A stretch of DNA of 23,303 nt from an uncultured Alistipes sp. (lineage in GTDB: Bacteria > Bacteroidota > Bacteroidia > Bacteroidales > Rikenellaceae): contig CALDPX010000081.1 in assembly GCA_937911745.1 (NCBI GenBank), positions 1-23,303 of the forward strand, in the 5' to 3' direction. The position numbers and the translations under genes are program-made. Below the pieces are notes generated by a model that saw nothing but the letters and a program-made list of their open reading frames with translations, made no database searches and was not told the origin of the DNA. This document shows, piece by piece, positions 13,390 through 20,432 of this stretch (the stretch's first letter is position 1; the number at the start of each line of letters is the position of its first letter).

Positions 13390-14787
13390 TTAGAAAGCAA
13401 CCTGGAAGCGGCACGAAATCATATGGAAATCAACACCTTTACCACCATTCTGTTTAGCCTCAGCAGGGAACTTAGTTACGTTACCATTTGCGTCATAACC
13501 TGTGCAATAAGGGTTCTTAGCAGTCTTATCGGTACCGTCCTGCTCACCCTTACCATTTGCAAATACATCGTTATCAGCAAACTGATAGTTAATCATAAAC
13601 TTAACGTTCTCTATTGGGTAGTAGTTCAAACCAAGAGCGTACTGCATTGCCGAACCACCCATATAGTACTTGTTGAGGTTGAGGTCAATCTGGTCTACGC
13701 GAACTGCCAACTCCAAGTCACCCCAGTCTTTACCGCGAGTGCAACGGGTGTATTTTGCACCACCCTCGTCGTAGTTCTGCTTGCCACCAAAGAGCATATA
13801 ACCAGCCTGAACATACCAGCCACTTGCGGGTTTAAGGTTAGCACCTTTCTCATTCTTCGCAAGGTCTACAAAAGCCTGACGTGAGATGTAAGCAGCCTCA
13901 TAGCGGAGCGACTCATAGTGACCTGCCAACTCAACAGTCCACAAGAACTCGTGGTCGAGACCCTTGATAGCATCGGTATCGAGGTATTTCTTACGGTTGA
14001 TGCTGGTCGAGTTACGAGTGCTGTAACGAATAGCGTTGTAACCATCGGTCGAGGTCACCTTAGGCTCGCGGTACGAAACAGCCGCACCGATGTGGAGCGA
14101 GCCATTGTCCATCTTGTGCAAAGGACGCCATACGAGTTTACCAGTATAGGAAAGACCTGCATCCAGACCGTAGTCTTTGTTGCCATCCTCCATAGCAGTC
14201 TGCTCCTCGGCACCCTTAATCTCGGGACCAAATACGCCAAACGAAGCCCACAAAGCGGGAGTAGCGTAGCGGAAGTTTACACCCATGTGGCGCGAAGGAG
14301 CCAAATAGGTAACCATAGCACGCTCCATAAAGAGAAGGTAGCGGCTGGTAGAGTTACGCTGGATAGAGAAGTTCTCCTTGAAGTTACCCATCTTAATCTG
14401 CAAATTCTCAACACCATCGTATTGGAGAATAGCATCTTTAAGCTCAACAATACCGCTCGACCAATCTGTATCCAACTCTGCATACCAATCATCGTTAATC
14501 TGTGTCTTCACAGCAAAACGGGTACGGCGGAAACTCATACCATTACCAATGGTTGTGAGGTTTTTGTCGTAGCCAAAGTAAACGGCTGCGTCACCCTGAA
14601 CGCGAACATCAAACCACATTTTGTAGCCTGCATCCTTGTTCTGGAATACCAAGATACCATCCTGAACGCTTGCGTTGATGGGCAGAGAAGATACCTTCTG
14701 ACCATACTGGTTAACCTCGGCTTCCTGTGCCTGTGCGGAGCAAATCGATGCAATCGCAACGGCAGCAATAAGTAAAAGTTTTTTCAT
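13390..14787 (-). CDS. Porin O/P family outer-membrane porin (OprO/OprP-like)
   Basis: A secreted beta-barrel, 465 residues. A clear signal peptide MKKLLLIAAVAIASICSAQAQ is cleaved near 20-21. The mature chain shows the alternating strands and aromatic girdles of the phosphate-selective porin family: GYKMWFDVRVQGDAAVYFG, SFRRTRFAVKTQINDDWYAELDTDWS, LQIKMGNFKENFSIQRNSTSRYLLFMERAM and a terminal strand ending ...HMISCRFQVAF with C-terminal Phe. Family members OprP and OprO pass phosphate and polyphosphate. Bacteroidetes homologues are annotated the same way, though few are tested. The gene starts 46 bases after the end of the PiT-like/HTH regulator gene and behind the DUF47 gene, which supports a phosphate role here. 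An alternative is general anion passage. Confidence 0.9.
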   Translation of the reverse strand: MKKLLLIAAVAIASICSAQAQEAEVNQYGQKVSSLPINASVQDGILVFQNKDAGYKMWFDVRVQGDAAVYFGYDKNLTTIGNGMSFRRTRFAVKTQINDDWYAELDTDWSSGIVELKDAILQYDGVENLQIKMGNFKENFSIQRNSTSRYLLFMERAMVTYLAPSRHMGVNFRYATPALWASFGVFGPEIKGAEEQTAMEDGNKDYGLDAGLSYTGKLVWRPLHKMDNGSLHIGAAVSYREPKVTSTDGYNAIRYSTRNSTSINRKKYLDTDAIKGLDHEFLWTVELAGHYESLRYEAAYISRQAFVDLAKNEKGANLKPASGWYVQAGYMLFGGKQNYDEGGAKYTRCTRGKDWGDLELAVRVDQIDLNLNKYYMGGSAMQYALGLNYYPIENVKFMINYQFADNDVFANGKGEQDGTDKTAKNPYCTGYDANGNVTKFPAEAKQNGGKGVDFHMISCRFQVAF

Positions 14788-14833
14788 AATTGTTAATGTT
14801 TGGTTTGTAATTTAGTTGATTAATTGGTTTGTA

Positions 14834-16453
14834 TCAAATTGATTTAATGAAATGTATCAGGTTATCGCCCTTCTGCAAGCCGAGTTTTTGGCGCAGGCGG
14901 TAGCGGCTAATCTCCACACTCTTGGGCGAGATGTTCATCAGCGTGGCGATATACTTCGACGAGAAGCCCAACCTCAGCAGTGTCGCCAACCTACGCTCCG
15001 AAGTGGTAAGATTGGGAAATTCCTCGGTCAGTTTCACACTAAAATCCTTATGCAGCATCTCCGCCTGGGTGTAGAACTCGTCAATCTCACCCGAGAAACT
15101 TGTCCTCTGGCTCAAATCCTTCTCTAACTCGGCTATGAGTCTATCTTTCTCCTCGCTCGACGACTTGGCAGCCCTATGCACCTTCTCGGCAAGCATCTCC
15201 AAAAACTCCTTCTGTTCGCTGATACTGAGAGCCACATTCACAATCTCCTTGCGTTTGAGTTCGAGGGTTGAGTGGAGGCTGCTATTCTCAGCAAGTATGG
15301 TTTTCATTTCCAGGGCGTTGAGAGCCTTCTGATTTTCGTATAGTTGCTGTTGTTGGCTCAGAATAAGGCGTTTGGACGAGTCGCGCAACTTCTCCTGACG
15401 GCGCACATAGCGACCAAAAAGCACCACCAACACCAACATCAGAGCACACGCTAATATGGTTATATTAATCTCCTCGCCCGTTGTAACACCACCTGCGAAA
15501 AGCAACGACAGCAACCAAAGAAAGAGTATCGACACCAAAGGAGTAAGCACAATACCCACCAAAGGTTGCCACACTTCTACAATTCGGATATTGCGATGTG
15601 CCACAAGCGACACCCCCGCAAAAGCCCCAAGCAACAATGTCGTAATCCCAAGTGGAGATGGCGATAGCCCGACACCGCGAACTACATCGGTGGAAAAAAT
15701 CAGCATCGTAAAGGCTACGGCATAGGTCACCGACACGACATTTTGAGTCGTCAAATCCATATATTGTTCGGCACATAGGTCGGTCAACCGATCCACCAAG
15801 CGGGCAAACAGCACCATAGCCAACACAAACATCGCCATAGGAGTAGCTACCGTCAGCAGCCACCCATCCATAAGCAACGAACCCTGGGCAAGCAACAAAG
15901 AACCATTGTTCCAACCCACAGCAAATGCTACCAATGCAATGCCCGCAATGATAACATAGCGCATAACTACCGACAAACGAATTAGATGAATGTGGCTTCT
16001 ACCAATCGCAAATCGATAGACCGCAAAGAATAGTGCCGACAACAACATCGAAACAACGGGAGCCACAACCCAACTCGCCATCAACGAATAATCGAACATT
16101 GGGGCATCGAGAACAAGTACCCTATGAGCTTCGAGTGCTCCGAGCGTTGCCGTACACAACGAGGGAACCATCCCAAACCTATCGAGCAGCACCAAAGTCA
16201 GCAAAACCGACATTCCCACCAGCAGCAACTCCAAATTTGTCCCCATTGGATAATTCGCCGAAAACCGTTCACCCATGGCTCTGCTCATGGGCATGAGCAT
16301 GGCCACCGCAACCACAGTCACAAACAACACCACAAACCATCTACGCCTTATGGCACTCGTTGGCACAAGCATTCCAAAAAGCGACGGCAACTCCTTGGCA
16401 ATGAGCCACCAAAGAATGAGTGCTGTAAAGATTATGGTGAAAAGGAATGTCAT
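14834..16453 (-). CDS. Degenerate PiT-like membrane domain fused to coiled coil and LuxR-type HTH
   Basis: 539 residues in three parts. (1) Residues 1-350: about nine hydrophobic helices resembling PiT phosphate permeases. NLELLLVGMSVLLTLVLLDRFG with VPSLCTATLGAL (73-106) aligns by eye with the PiT segment that ends in LPTSTT or PVSTTH; SWVVAPVVSMLLSALFFAV (127-145) matches the PiT SWxxSPxxS helix; a second copy is at 292-320 (VWQPLVGIVLTPLVSILFLWLL). The catalytic-type ND and STT motifs are missing: WNNGSLLLAQG (181-191) stands where GANDxxNA is expected. (2) Residues 345-475: charged heptad-rich coiled coil. (3) Residues 479-539: FPNLTTSERRLATLLRLGFSSKYIATLMNIS-type GerE/LuxR HTH ending in SRYRLRQKLGL. 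No receiver or kinase domain. It starts 19 bases after the DUF47 gene and precedes the porin gene. HTH assignment firm; PiT relation inferred. Confidence 0.8.
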   Translation of the reverse strand: MTFLFTIIFTALILWWLIAKELPSLFGMLVPTSAIRRRWFVVLFVTVVAVAMLMPMSRAMGERFSANYPMGTNLELLLVGMSVLLTLVLLDRFGMVPSLCTATLGALEAHRVLVLDAPMFDYSLMASWVVAPVVSMLLSALFFAVYRFAIGRSHIHLIRLSVVMRYVIIAGIALVAFAVGWNNGSLLLAQGSLLMDGWLLTVATPMAMFVLAMVLFARLVDRLTDLCAEQYMDLTTQNVVSVTYAVAFTMLIFSTDVVRGVGLSPSPLGITTLLLGAFAGVSLVAHRNIRIVEVWQPLVGIVLTPLVSILFLWLLSLLFAGGVTTGEEINITILACALMLVLVVLFGRYVRRQEKLRDSSKRLILSQQQQLYENQKALNALEMKTILAENSSLHSTLELKRKEIVNVALSISEQKEFLEMLAEKVHRAAKSSSEEKDRLIAELEKDLSQRTSFSGEIDEFYTQAEMLHKDFSVKLTEEFPNLTTSERRLATLLRLGFSSKYIATLMNISPKSVEISRYRLRQKLGLQKGDNLIHFIKSI

Positions 16454-16472
16454 CTATCTGGTCCCGATGGGT

Positions 16473-17120
16473 TTAGAAAGTACGTTTAATAGCCATCACC
16501 GAGAGTTGATCTGCAACCTTCTCGGCAGCATCCGAGAGATTTTCGATATGGAGAGCAAAATAGCGCAAGTGGAATTTTTCGCTCAGTTTGAGGGTCATCA
16601 TCTCGTGAAAGACGCGGCGTTTGATGGCTTGCGCATACTTTTTGGTCTCTTTCTTATAGAAATAGACACGCGAAATTTTATCGCTAATGGCTTCTGGCTC
16701 ACGGAAATATGCTTTTGCAGCAGGCAAGGTTGACTCAACCGCCAACGTAGCAAATTCAGTAAGTTTTATAAACTCCTGATTGAGTTCCGAAGGGATAAAA
16801 GGATTTTCTATCTCGAACTGCAAGAGGCTGTCGTTGAGGATATTGACAATATGCCCCAACTTCTCCAAAAGGCGCATAATATCGCCTCTGGATCGCACCA
16901 AAGCAGTCTGAGTATAGAGAGCGTTCTCGATGCTTCGGCGCAACATTGTTGCCTCGGTTTCCAGTTGCGACATATTTTGCAGATTACCTCCAAAGGCATC
17001 TTGCGAAGAGTAGAGGAAATTTCGCACACCATCCTTAAAGACCAATAGTGCACTATCTATCGAGTTGAAGTAGTTATCGATGTTCTCTATGAGTTCATCG
17101 GTTTTTTTGCGTCTAAACAT
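16473..17120 (-). CDS. DUF47 family PhoU-like protein
   Basis: An all-helical cytoplasmic protein of 215 residues, the usual size for DUF47. The start MFRRKKTDELIENIDNYFNSI and the pattern of long amphipathic helices (EAILF-like LVFKDGVRNFL; ETEATMLRRSIENALYTQTALVRSRGDIMRLLEKLGHIVNILND; EFIKLTEFATLAVES; YKKETKKYAQAIKRRVF; LRYFALHIENLSDAAEKVADQL) match the DUF47/PhoU fold. The E-D-x-D-x-h metal-type helix RSRGDIMRLLEKLGHIVNILND near 96-117 and HIENLSDAAEKVAD near 192-205 correspond to the paired PhoU signature segments. DUF47 genes commonly sit next to PiT phosphate transporters and are thought to modulate them. Here the partner 19 bases downstream is the PiT-like/HTH fusion, which strengthens both calls. 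Confidence 0.88.
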   Translation of the reverse strand: MFRRKKTDELIENIDNYFNSIDSALLVFKDGVRNFLYSSQDAFGGNLQNMSQLETEATMLRRSIENALYTQTALVRSRGDIMRLLEKLGHIVNILNDSLLQFEIENPFIPSELNQEFIKLTEFATLAVESTLPAAKAYFREPEAISDKISRVYFYKKETKKYAQAIKRRVFHEMMTLKLSEKFHLRYFALHIENLSDAAEKVADQLSVMAIKRTF

Positions 17121-17152
17121 TCTCGTGCGTTTGGGGTTAGTATTATTATCTA

Positions 17153-17160
17153 CAAAAATA
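17153..17160 (-). promoter_or_regulatory. -7 box upstream of the DUF47 gene
   Basis: On the minus strand TATTTTTG fits TAnnTTTG and lies 33 bases before the ATG at 17120. No convincing -33 TTTG is seen 18-20 bases further up (ACTT at the 19-base position). A weak -33 could mean activator dependence, which would suit a regulated phosphate operon. That is inference. Confidence 0.5.
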
Positions 17161-17261
17161 GCAATTATTTTCTATATTTAAGTACCCCTTACCACGTTGT
17201 AGTGTTTTAATGCATGGTGTACGATTTGCACTTGACTCTAATAATCAAACATTTAGACCAC

Positions 17262-17300
17262 ATAAAAATACCTCTACAAACATTACTTTGTAGAGGTATT
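17262..17300 (-). terminator. Terminator of the ligA-dapA-DUF4919-C11 block
   Basis: Perfect 14-bp stem AATACCTCTACAAA (17267-17280) / TTTGTAGAGGTATT (17287-17300) with a 6-base loop. On the minus strand it runs into TTTATG. It lies 13 bases beyond the clostripain-family stop codon. Confidence 0.9.
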
Positions 17301-17313
17301 GTAGAGTTTTTGT

Positions 17314-18723
17314 TTAGTTTAATCGATATATTCTCTTAGCCCAAGGCGTCTGTTTATAGAACGAGAATGTCTGCGGAGTCTCTCTCAGTGGGATGTAGGT
17401 ACTAATACCACAAAGGCTCAATTTTCCATCCACCTTATACTCTATATTGCTGCCACTATATGCCATACCATCGAGCGTGTAACCTTGCGCAAATATATCC
17501 TCCGTATGGCAACTCCACACCACTACATCATCAAGAGTGGCAAGAAATTTCTCTCTAAGTTGTTCGTCATCAGAGATTCCAAGAACAAAGTCCTCTAAAT
17601 CATGAAAACCAGCAGGACGCATCCTATCAAGAGGTTGCACACCAGCAAAATAGGGCAACAGCATACTATTGACCATTGCATAGTTGAACCTATTTTCAAT
17701 AAACTCAATGCAGTCAGTTGCTCCGGTGGAAGCGTAGATTTCTGCCACTGACTCTGCCAAAGCATCCAACTTTGAGCAATCTATCATGGTAAGTGCCAGC
17801 GACTTTCGAGCAGAAAAAGCATCATCTCGCATATACACATCCATCACCACATCGCCCAAGCGATTGAGATTTGAGGTATGACTCATAAGAGTACTAACAA
17901 TCTCGACATAGGGCAACCCTACTGCCAAAATCTCAACGGGGGAGGCCACAATATAATCTGCCGAATGGCGCATATCATACAAAAATTCCACAGAAGACAT
18001 GAAGCAAGCATCGAAGATGATGTAGTCAAAATGGATAGGACTCAATCCCTCCACTAACTCCTCGGCAACTATATAGCAACTCTCCTCTTTTCGACTCCAA
18101 TTACCGTCAGCACCAATGGCAAAATCATAACCCATAGAACGTGTCTCGGGGCTATCATTCCACAAATGGTCGAAATAATACTCCGCATCCCACTCGTTGG
18201 CGGCAGTCTGCATCAATGGCGCAACCTTTTGATTTTCATAGCCTATACCCGAGGTGGGCTTTGGATACCACCCCGTACCATGTCCCGACATCACCAAGCC
18301 ATACGAGCGACTCGGAGCAAGTCTTACAACATCCTCCAACACCATTTTCATAACTTCGGGAGTCGTAGACGTTTGGCGCGGATACTCTTTTAGCGTTTTG
18401 CAGTAGCGAATATGTTCACTTCCGTCGCCGTAGGGCAAATAGCGCACCTCATAGAGTTTGGAATCTTTGTCAGTATCGAGATATATTACGAGTCTTGTGG
18501 CAGGCGATGCTCCAATCATACCCCTCTCAGCATCGAGAGCATTATTATAGATACTAGTCGATAGGTTATTATCAGCAAGCAGATACATAACAAGAGTGTG
18601 TTCAACCTCATTTTGAGCCAAGAAATTCACCTCCTCAGAGGGTACGGCACATCCCGTCACAACCAACGACGCACACAATGTTATCAACCAACCATATAGG
18701 TATGTTCGAAGTTGAAATTTCAT
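17314..18723 (-). CDS. Clostripain-family (C11) cysteine peptidase, lipoprotein
   Basis: 469 residues from ATG 18723; a TTG two codons upstream is also open but less likely. The signal ends in lipobox VVTG-Cys25, so the mature protein is lipidated and lies in the envelope, probably the outer membrane. C11 landmarks: HTLVMYLLADNNL (43-55), the catalytic His in YGLVMSGHGTGW (His148), GYDFAIGADG, and the catalytic Cys in DYIIFDACFMSS (Cys240), followed by ADYIVASPVEI. C11 enzymes cleave after basic residues, usually Arg, and some self-process or activate other secreted proteins. The gene follows DUF4919 by 7 bases, which suggests translational coupling. No other protease or obvious substrate gene is near, so the target is unknown. 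Confidence 0.93.
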   Translation of the reverse strand: MKFQLRTYLYGWLITLCASLVVTGCAVPSEEVNFLAQNEVEHTLVMYLLADNNLSTSIYNNALDAERGMIGASPATRLVIYLDTDKDSKLYEVRYLPYGDGSEHIRYCKTLKEYPRQTSTTPEVMKMVLEDVVRLAPSRSYGLVMSGHGTGWYPKPTSGIGYENQKVAPLMQTAANEWDAEYYFDHLWNDSPETRSMGYDFAIGADGNWSRKEESCYIVAEELVEGLSPIHFDYIIFDACFMSSVEFLYDMRHSADYIVASPVEILAVGLPYVEIVSTLMSHTSNLNRLGDVVMDVYMRDDAFSARKSLALTMIDCSKLDALAESVAEIYASTGATDCIEFIENRFNYAMVNSMLLPYFAGVQPLDRMRPAGFHDLEDFVLGISDDEQLREKFLATLDDVVVWSCHTEDIFAQGYTLDGMAYSGSNIEYKVDGKLSLCGISTYIPLRETPQTFSFYKQTPWAKRIYRLN

Positions 18724-18730
18724 AATCAAT

Positions 18731-19483
18731 TTATTTAAGAGGTATATTATTTATTGTCCAACCGCGTTTCTCGGGCTGCAAGGGCTGTTCGCTTCTCACC
18801 CAATACACTCTCGAAAAGTCGAAATAATAGCCCAAATTACCCTTTTCATCTTTCATTGTAAGAAATATATACTCGCATGTACGCGACACCACCTCACGAC
18901 TCTTAATATCCAAACCACGCGCATAGAGTACATCGGCAGCGTGTGAGAACCACAAGACGTGCATCGGGCTACTCTCCTTTTCGCCCGTACCCGAACTCTC
19001 AATCGTTCTCAGCACTGCACCCAGCCTTTCGAAGCACTTTTTCTCGTTTATGGTATCGCCCAATGCACCATAGGCAAAGGCGAGAAAGTTGAGATTTTTG
19101 GGGCTGAATGGGTCACGCTCCATAACCTGCAAACCACTCTCAATTAGTTTTCTCATACGCTCCTCGGTGGGTTCGCTCATAATCTCCTCCACCGTAGCCA
19201 ACACTTCATCCTCGGCACCGATAGGTTCAAGGGGTTTATATAGGTCGCTATATGCGTAGCCATAGTAGAGGTAGTGCATCTCCTCATCCGAGAGTGGTTG
19301 TTGCCACGCAAAATACTTGCCCATAAGGCGGTCGAGAAAATATGGCGAGTCGTAGTCAATGGTGCGGACCAAAATATCGTCATTATCGGGCACACGCACC
19401 TCCTGAGCCACGCTCACAGAAGCCATAGTGCACAACATTACAATAGTAGCCGACAACCTAACAAAAACCTCTCTAAAACTCAT
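18731..19483 (-). CDS. Secreted DUF4919 protein
   Basis: 250 residues with an N-terminal signal (MSFREVFVRLSATIVMLCTMASVSVA, cleavage near 26). The mature part has the DUF4919 pattern: IDYDSPYFLDRLMGKYFAWQQPLSDEEMHYLYYGYAY (the LSxEEMxYLYYG core), then TPR-like helices (LIESGLQVMERDPFSPKNLNFLAFAYGALGDTINEKKCFERL) and a C-terminal beta segment ending in YYFDFSRVYW. The family is common in Bacteroidetes, is exported and has no known function. It sits 5 bases after dapA and 7 before the clostripain-type peptidase, so it is made together with a secreted protease. A helper or substrate role is possible but not shown. Confidence 0.85.
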   Translation of the reverse strand: MSFREVFVRLSATIVMLCTMASVSVAQEVRVPDNDDILVRTIDYDSPYFLDRLMGKYFAWQQPLSDEEMHYLYYGYAYSDLYKPLEPIGAEDEVLATVEEIMSEPTEERMRKLIESGLQVMERDPFSPKNLNFLAFAYGALGDTINEKKCFERLGAVLRTIESSGTGEKESSPMHVLWFSHAADVLYARGLDIKSREVVSRTCEYIFLTMKDEKGNLGYYFDFSRVYWVRSEQPLQPEKRGWTINNIPLK

Positions 19484-19488
19484 AGGAA

Positions 19489-20391
19489 CTATCTAAAATC
19501 TCCCTCTACGATACTCTTTGCCAGAGCCTCGTAGAGTTCTTCCGACACAGGAACAAGTGGCAGTCGTAGGTTATTTTTCACAATACCCCTAATCGCAAGA
19601 GCCGCTTTCACACCCGAGGGATTACCCTCTGCAAAAAGCATCTTAATCGTTGGGCGTATCTTCTCGAATTTTTCGTCATTGGCCCTACTGCCACCCCTTG
19701 CCTGCTCACCGATAAGGTCGGCAAAGTAGCGAGGGAAGGCATTGGCAGCCACCGAGATAACACCCACACCGCCTGCCTGCATAATGGGCAATGCGAGTGA
19801 GTCATCTCCCGAAATGGTCAAAAATCCCTCAGGAGCACTTGTGATTATCTCCTTAATTTGCACAATGTTACCGCTTGCCTCCTTGATAGCCACCACATTG
19901 GGGCAGTCGCGAGCAATCCTGAGCGTTGTGGCCGCCTCCATATTCACACCCGTTCTGCCAGGGACATTATAGAGAATAATGGGACGTGGCGAACGTTCGG
20001 CGATATACTTAAAGTGCTCATACAATCCTCTCTGAGAGGGTTTGTTATAGAATGGTGTAACGCTCAATATGGCGTCCACCCCATCGAGATTCGTTTGGTC
20101 AATGAGTTCCACAACCCTTGCCGTATCATTTCCACCAACACCCACCACAAGGGGCAATCTGCCCGCATTGCGAGCCTTAACAGCCCTCAATACAGCCACT
20201 CTCTCGGGCATAGCAAGTGTGGGGGTTTCGCCCGTTGTACCCATAACAACAAGGTAGTCCACACCTCCCTCAACAACGTAATCCACGAGTCCATTGAGTG
20301 CCGCATAGTCCACCTCGCCAGAGTCCGTAAAGGGGGTAACTATCGCAACGCCAAGTCCGCTGAGTCTATCTTTCAAATCCGTTCTTTTCAC
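19489..20391 (-). CDS. dapA: 4-hydroxy-tetrahydrodipicolinate synthase
   Basis: Condenses pyruvate with aspartate semialdehyde, the first committed step to diaminopimelate and lysine, hence to peptidoglycan. The 300-residue length is normal. Key residues are present: GTTGETPTL (51-59) binding the pyruvate carboxylate, catalytic Tyr141 and Arg146 in YNVPGRTGVNM, and Schiff-base Lys170 in VAIKEASGN. GDDSLALPIMQAGGVGVISVAAN (195-217) closes the TIM barrel. The start MKRTDLKDRLSGLGVAIVTPF fits homologues. It lies 41 bases after ligA with no terminator between, and 5 bases before DUF4919, so the four genes are probably one transcript. No other lysine gene is in the window. Confidence 0.97.
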   Translation of the reverse strand: MKRTDLKDRLSGLGVAIVTPFTDSGEVDYAALNGLVDYVVEGGVDYLVVMGTTGETPTLAMPERVAVLRAVKARNAGRLPLVVGVGGNDTARVVELIDQTNLDGVDAILSVTPFYNKPSQRGLYEHFKYIAERSPRPIILYNVPGRTGVNMEAATTLRIARDCPNVVAIKEASGNIVQIKEIITSAPEGFLTISGDDSLALPIMQAGGVGVISVAANAFPRYFADLIGEQARGGSRANDEKFEKIRPTIKMLFAEGNPSGVKAALAIRGIVKNNLRLPLVPVSEELYEALAKSIVEGDFR

Positions 20392-20432
20392 TTTAAAATC
20401 GAAGTTTAGGTCACAAAAATATATTTTTTCAT

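Noticed and set aside
13918..14775. 285-codon plus-strand open frame opposite the porin
   Set aside because: The minus strand carries a signal peptide and beta-barrel pattern; the plus-strand product has no domain or start context.
14834..16453. Reading the PiT-like/HTH protein as a hybrid two-component sensor
   Set aside because: No histidine kinase, ATPase or receiver motif is present; the chain passes from membrane helices through a coiled coil directly to the HTH.
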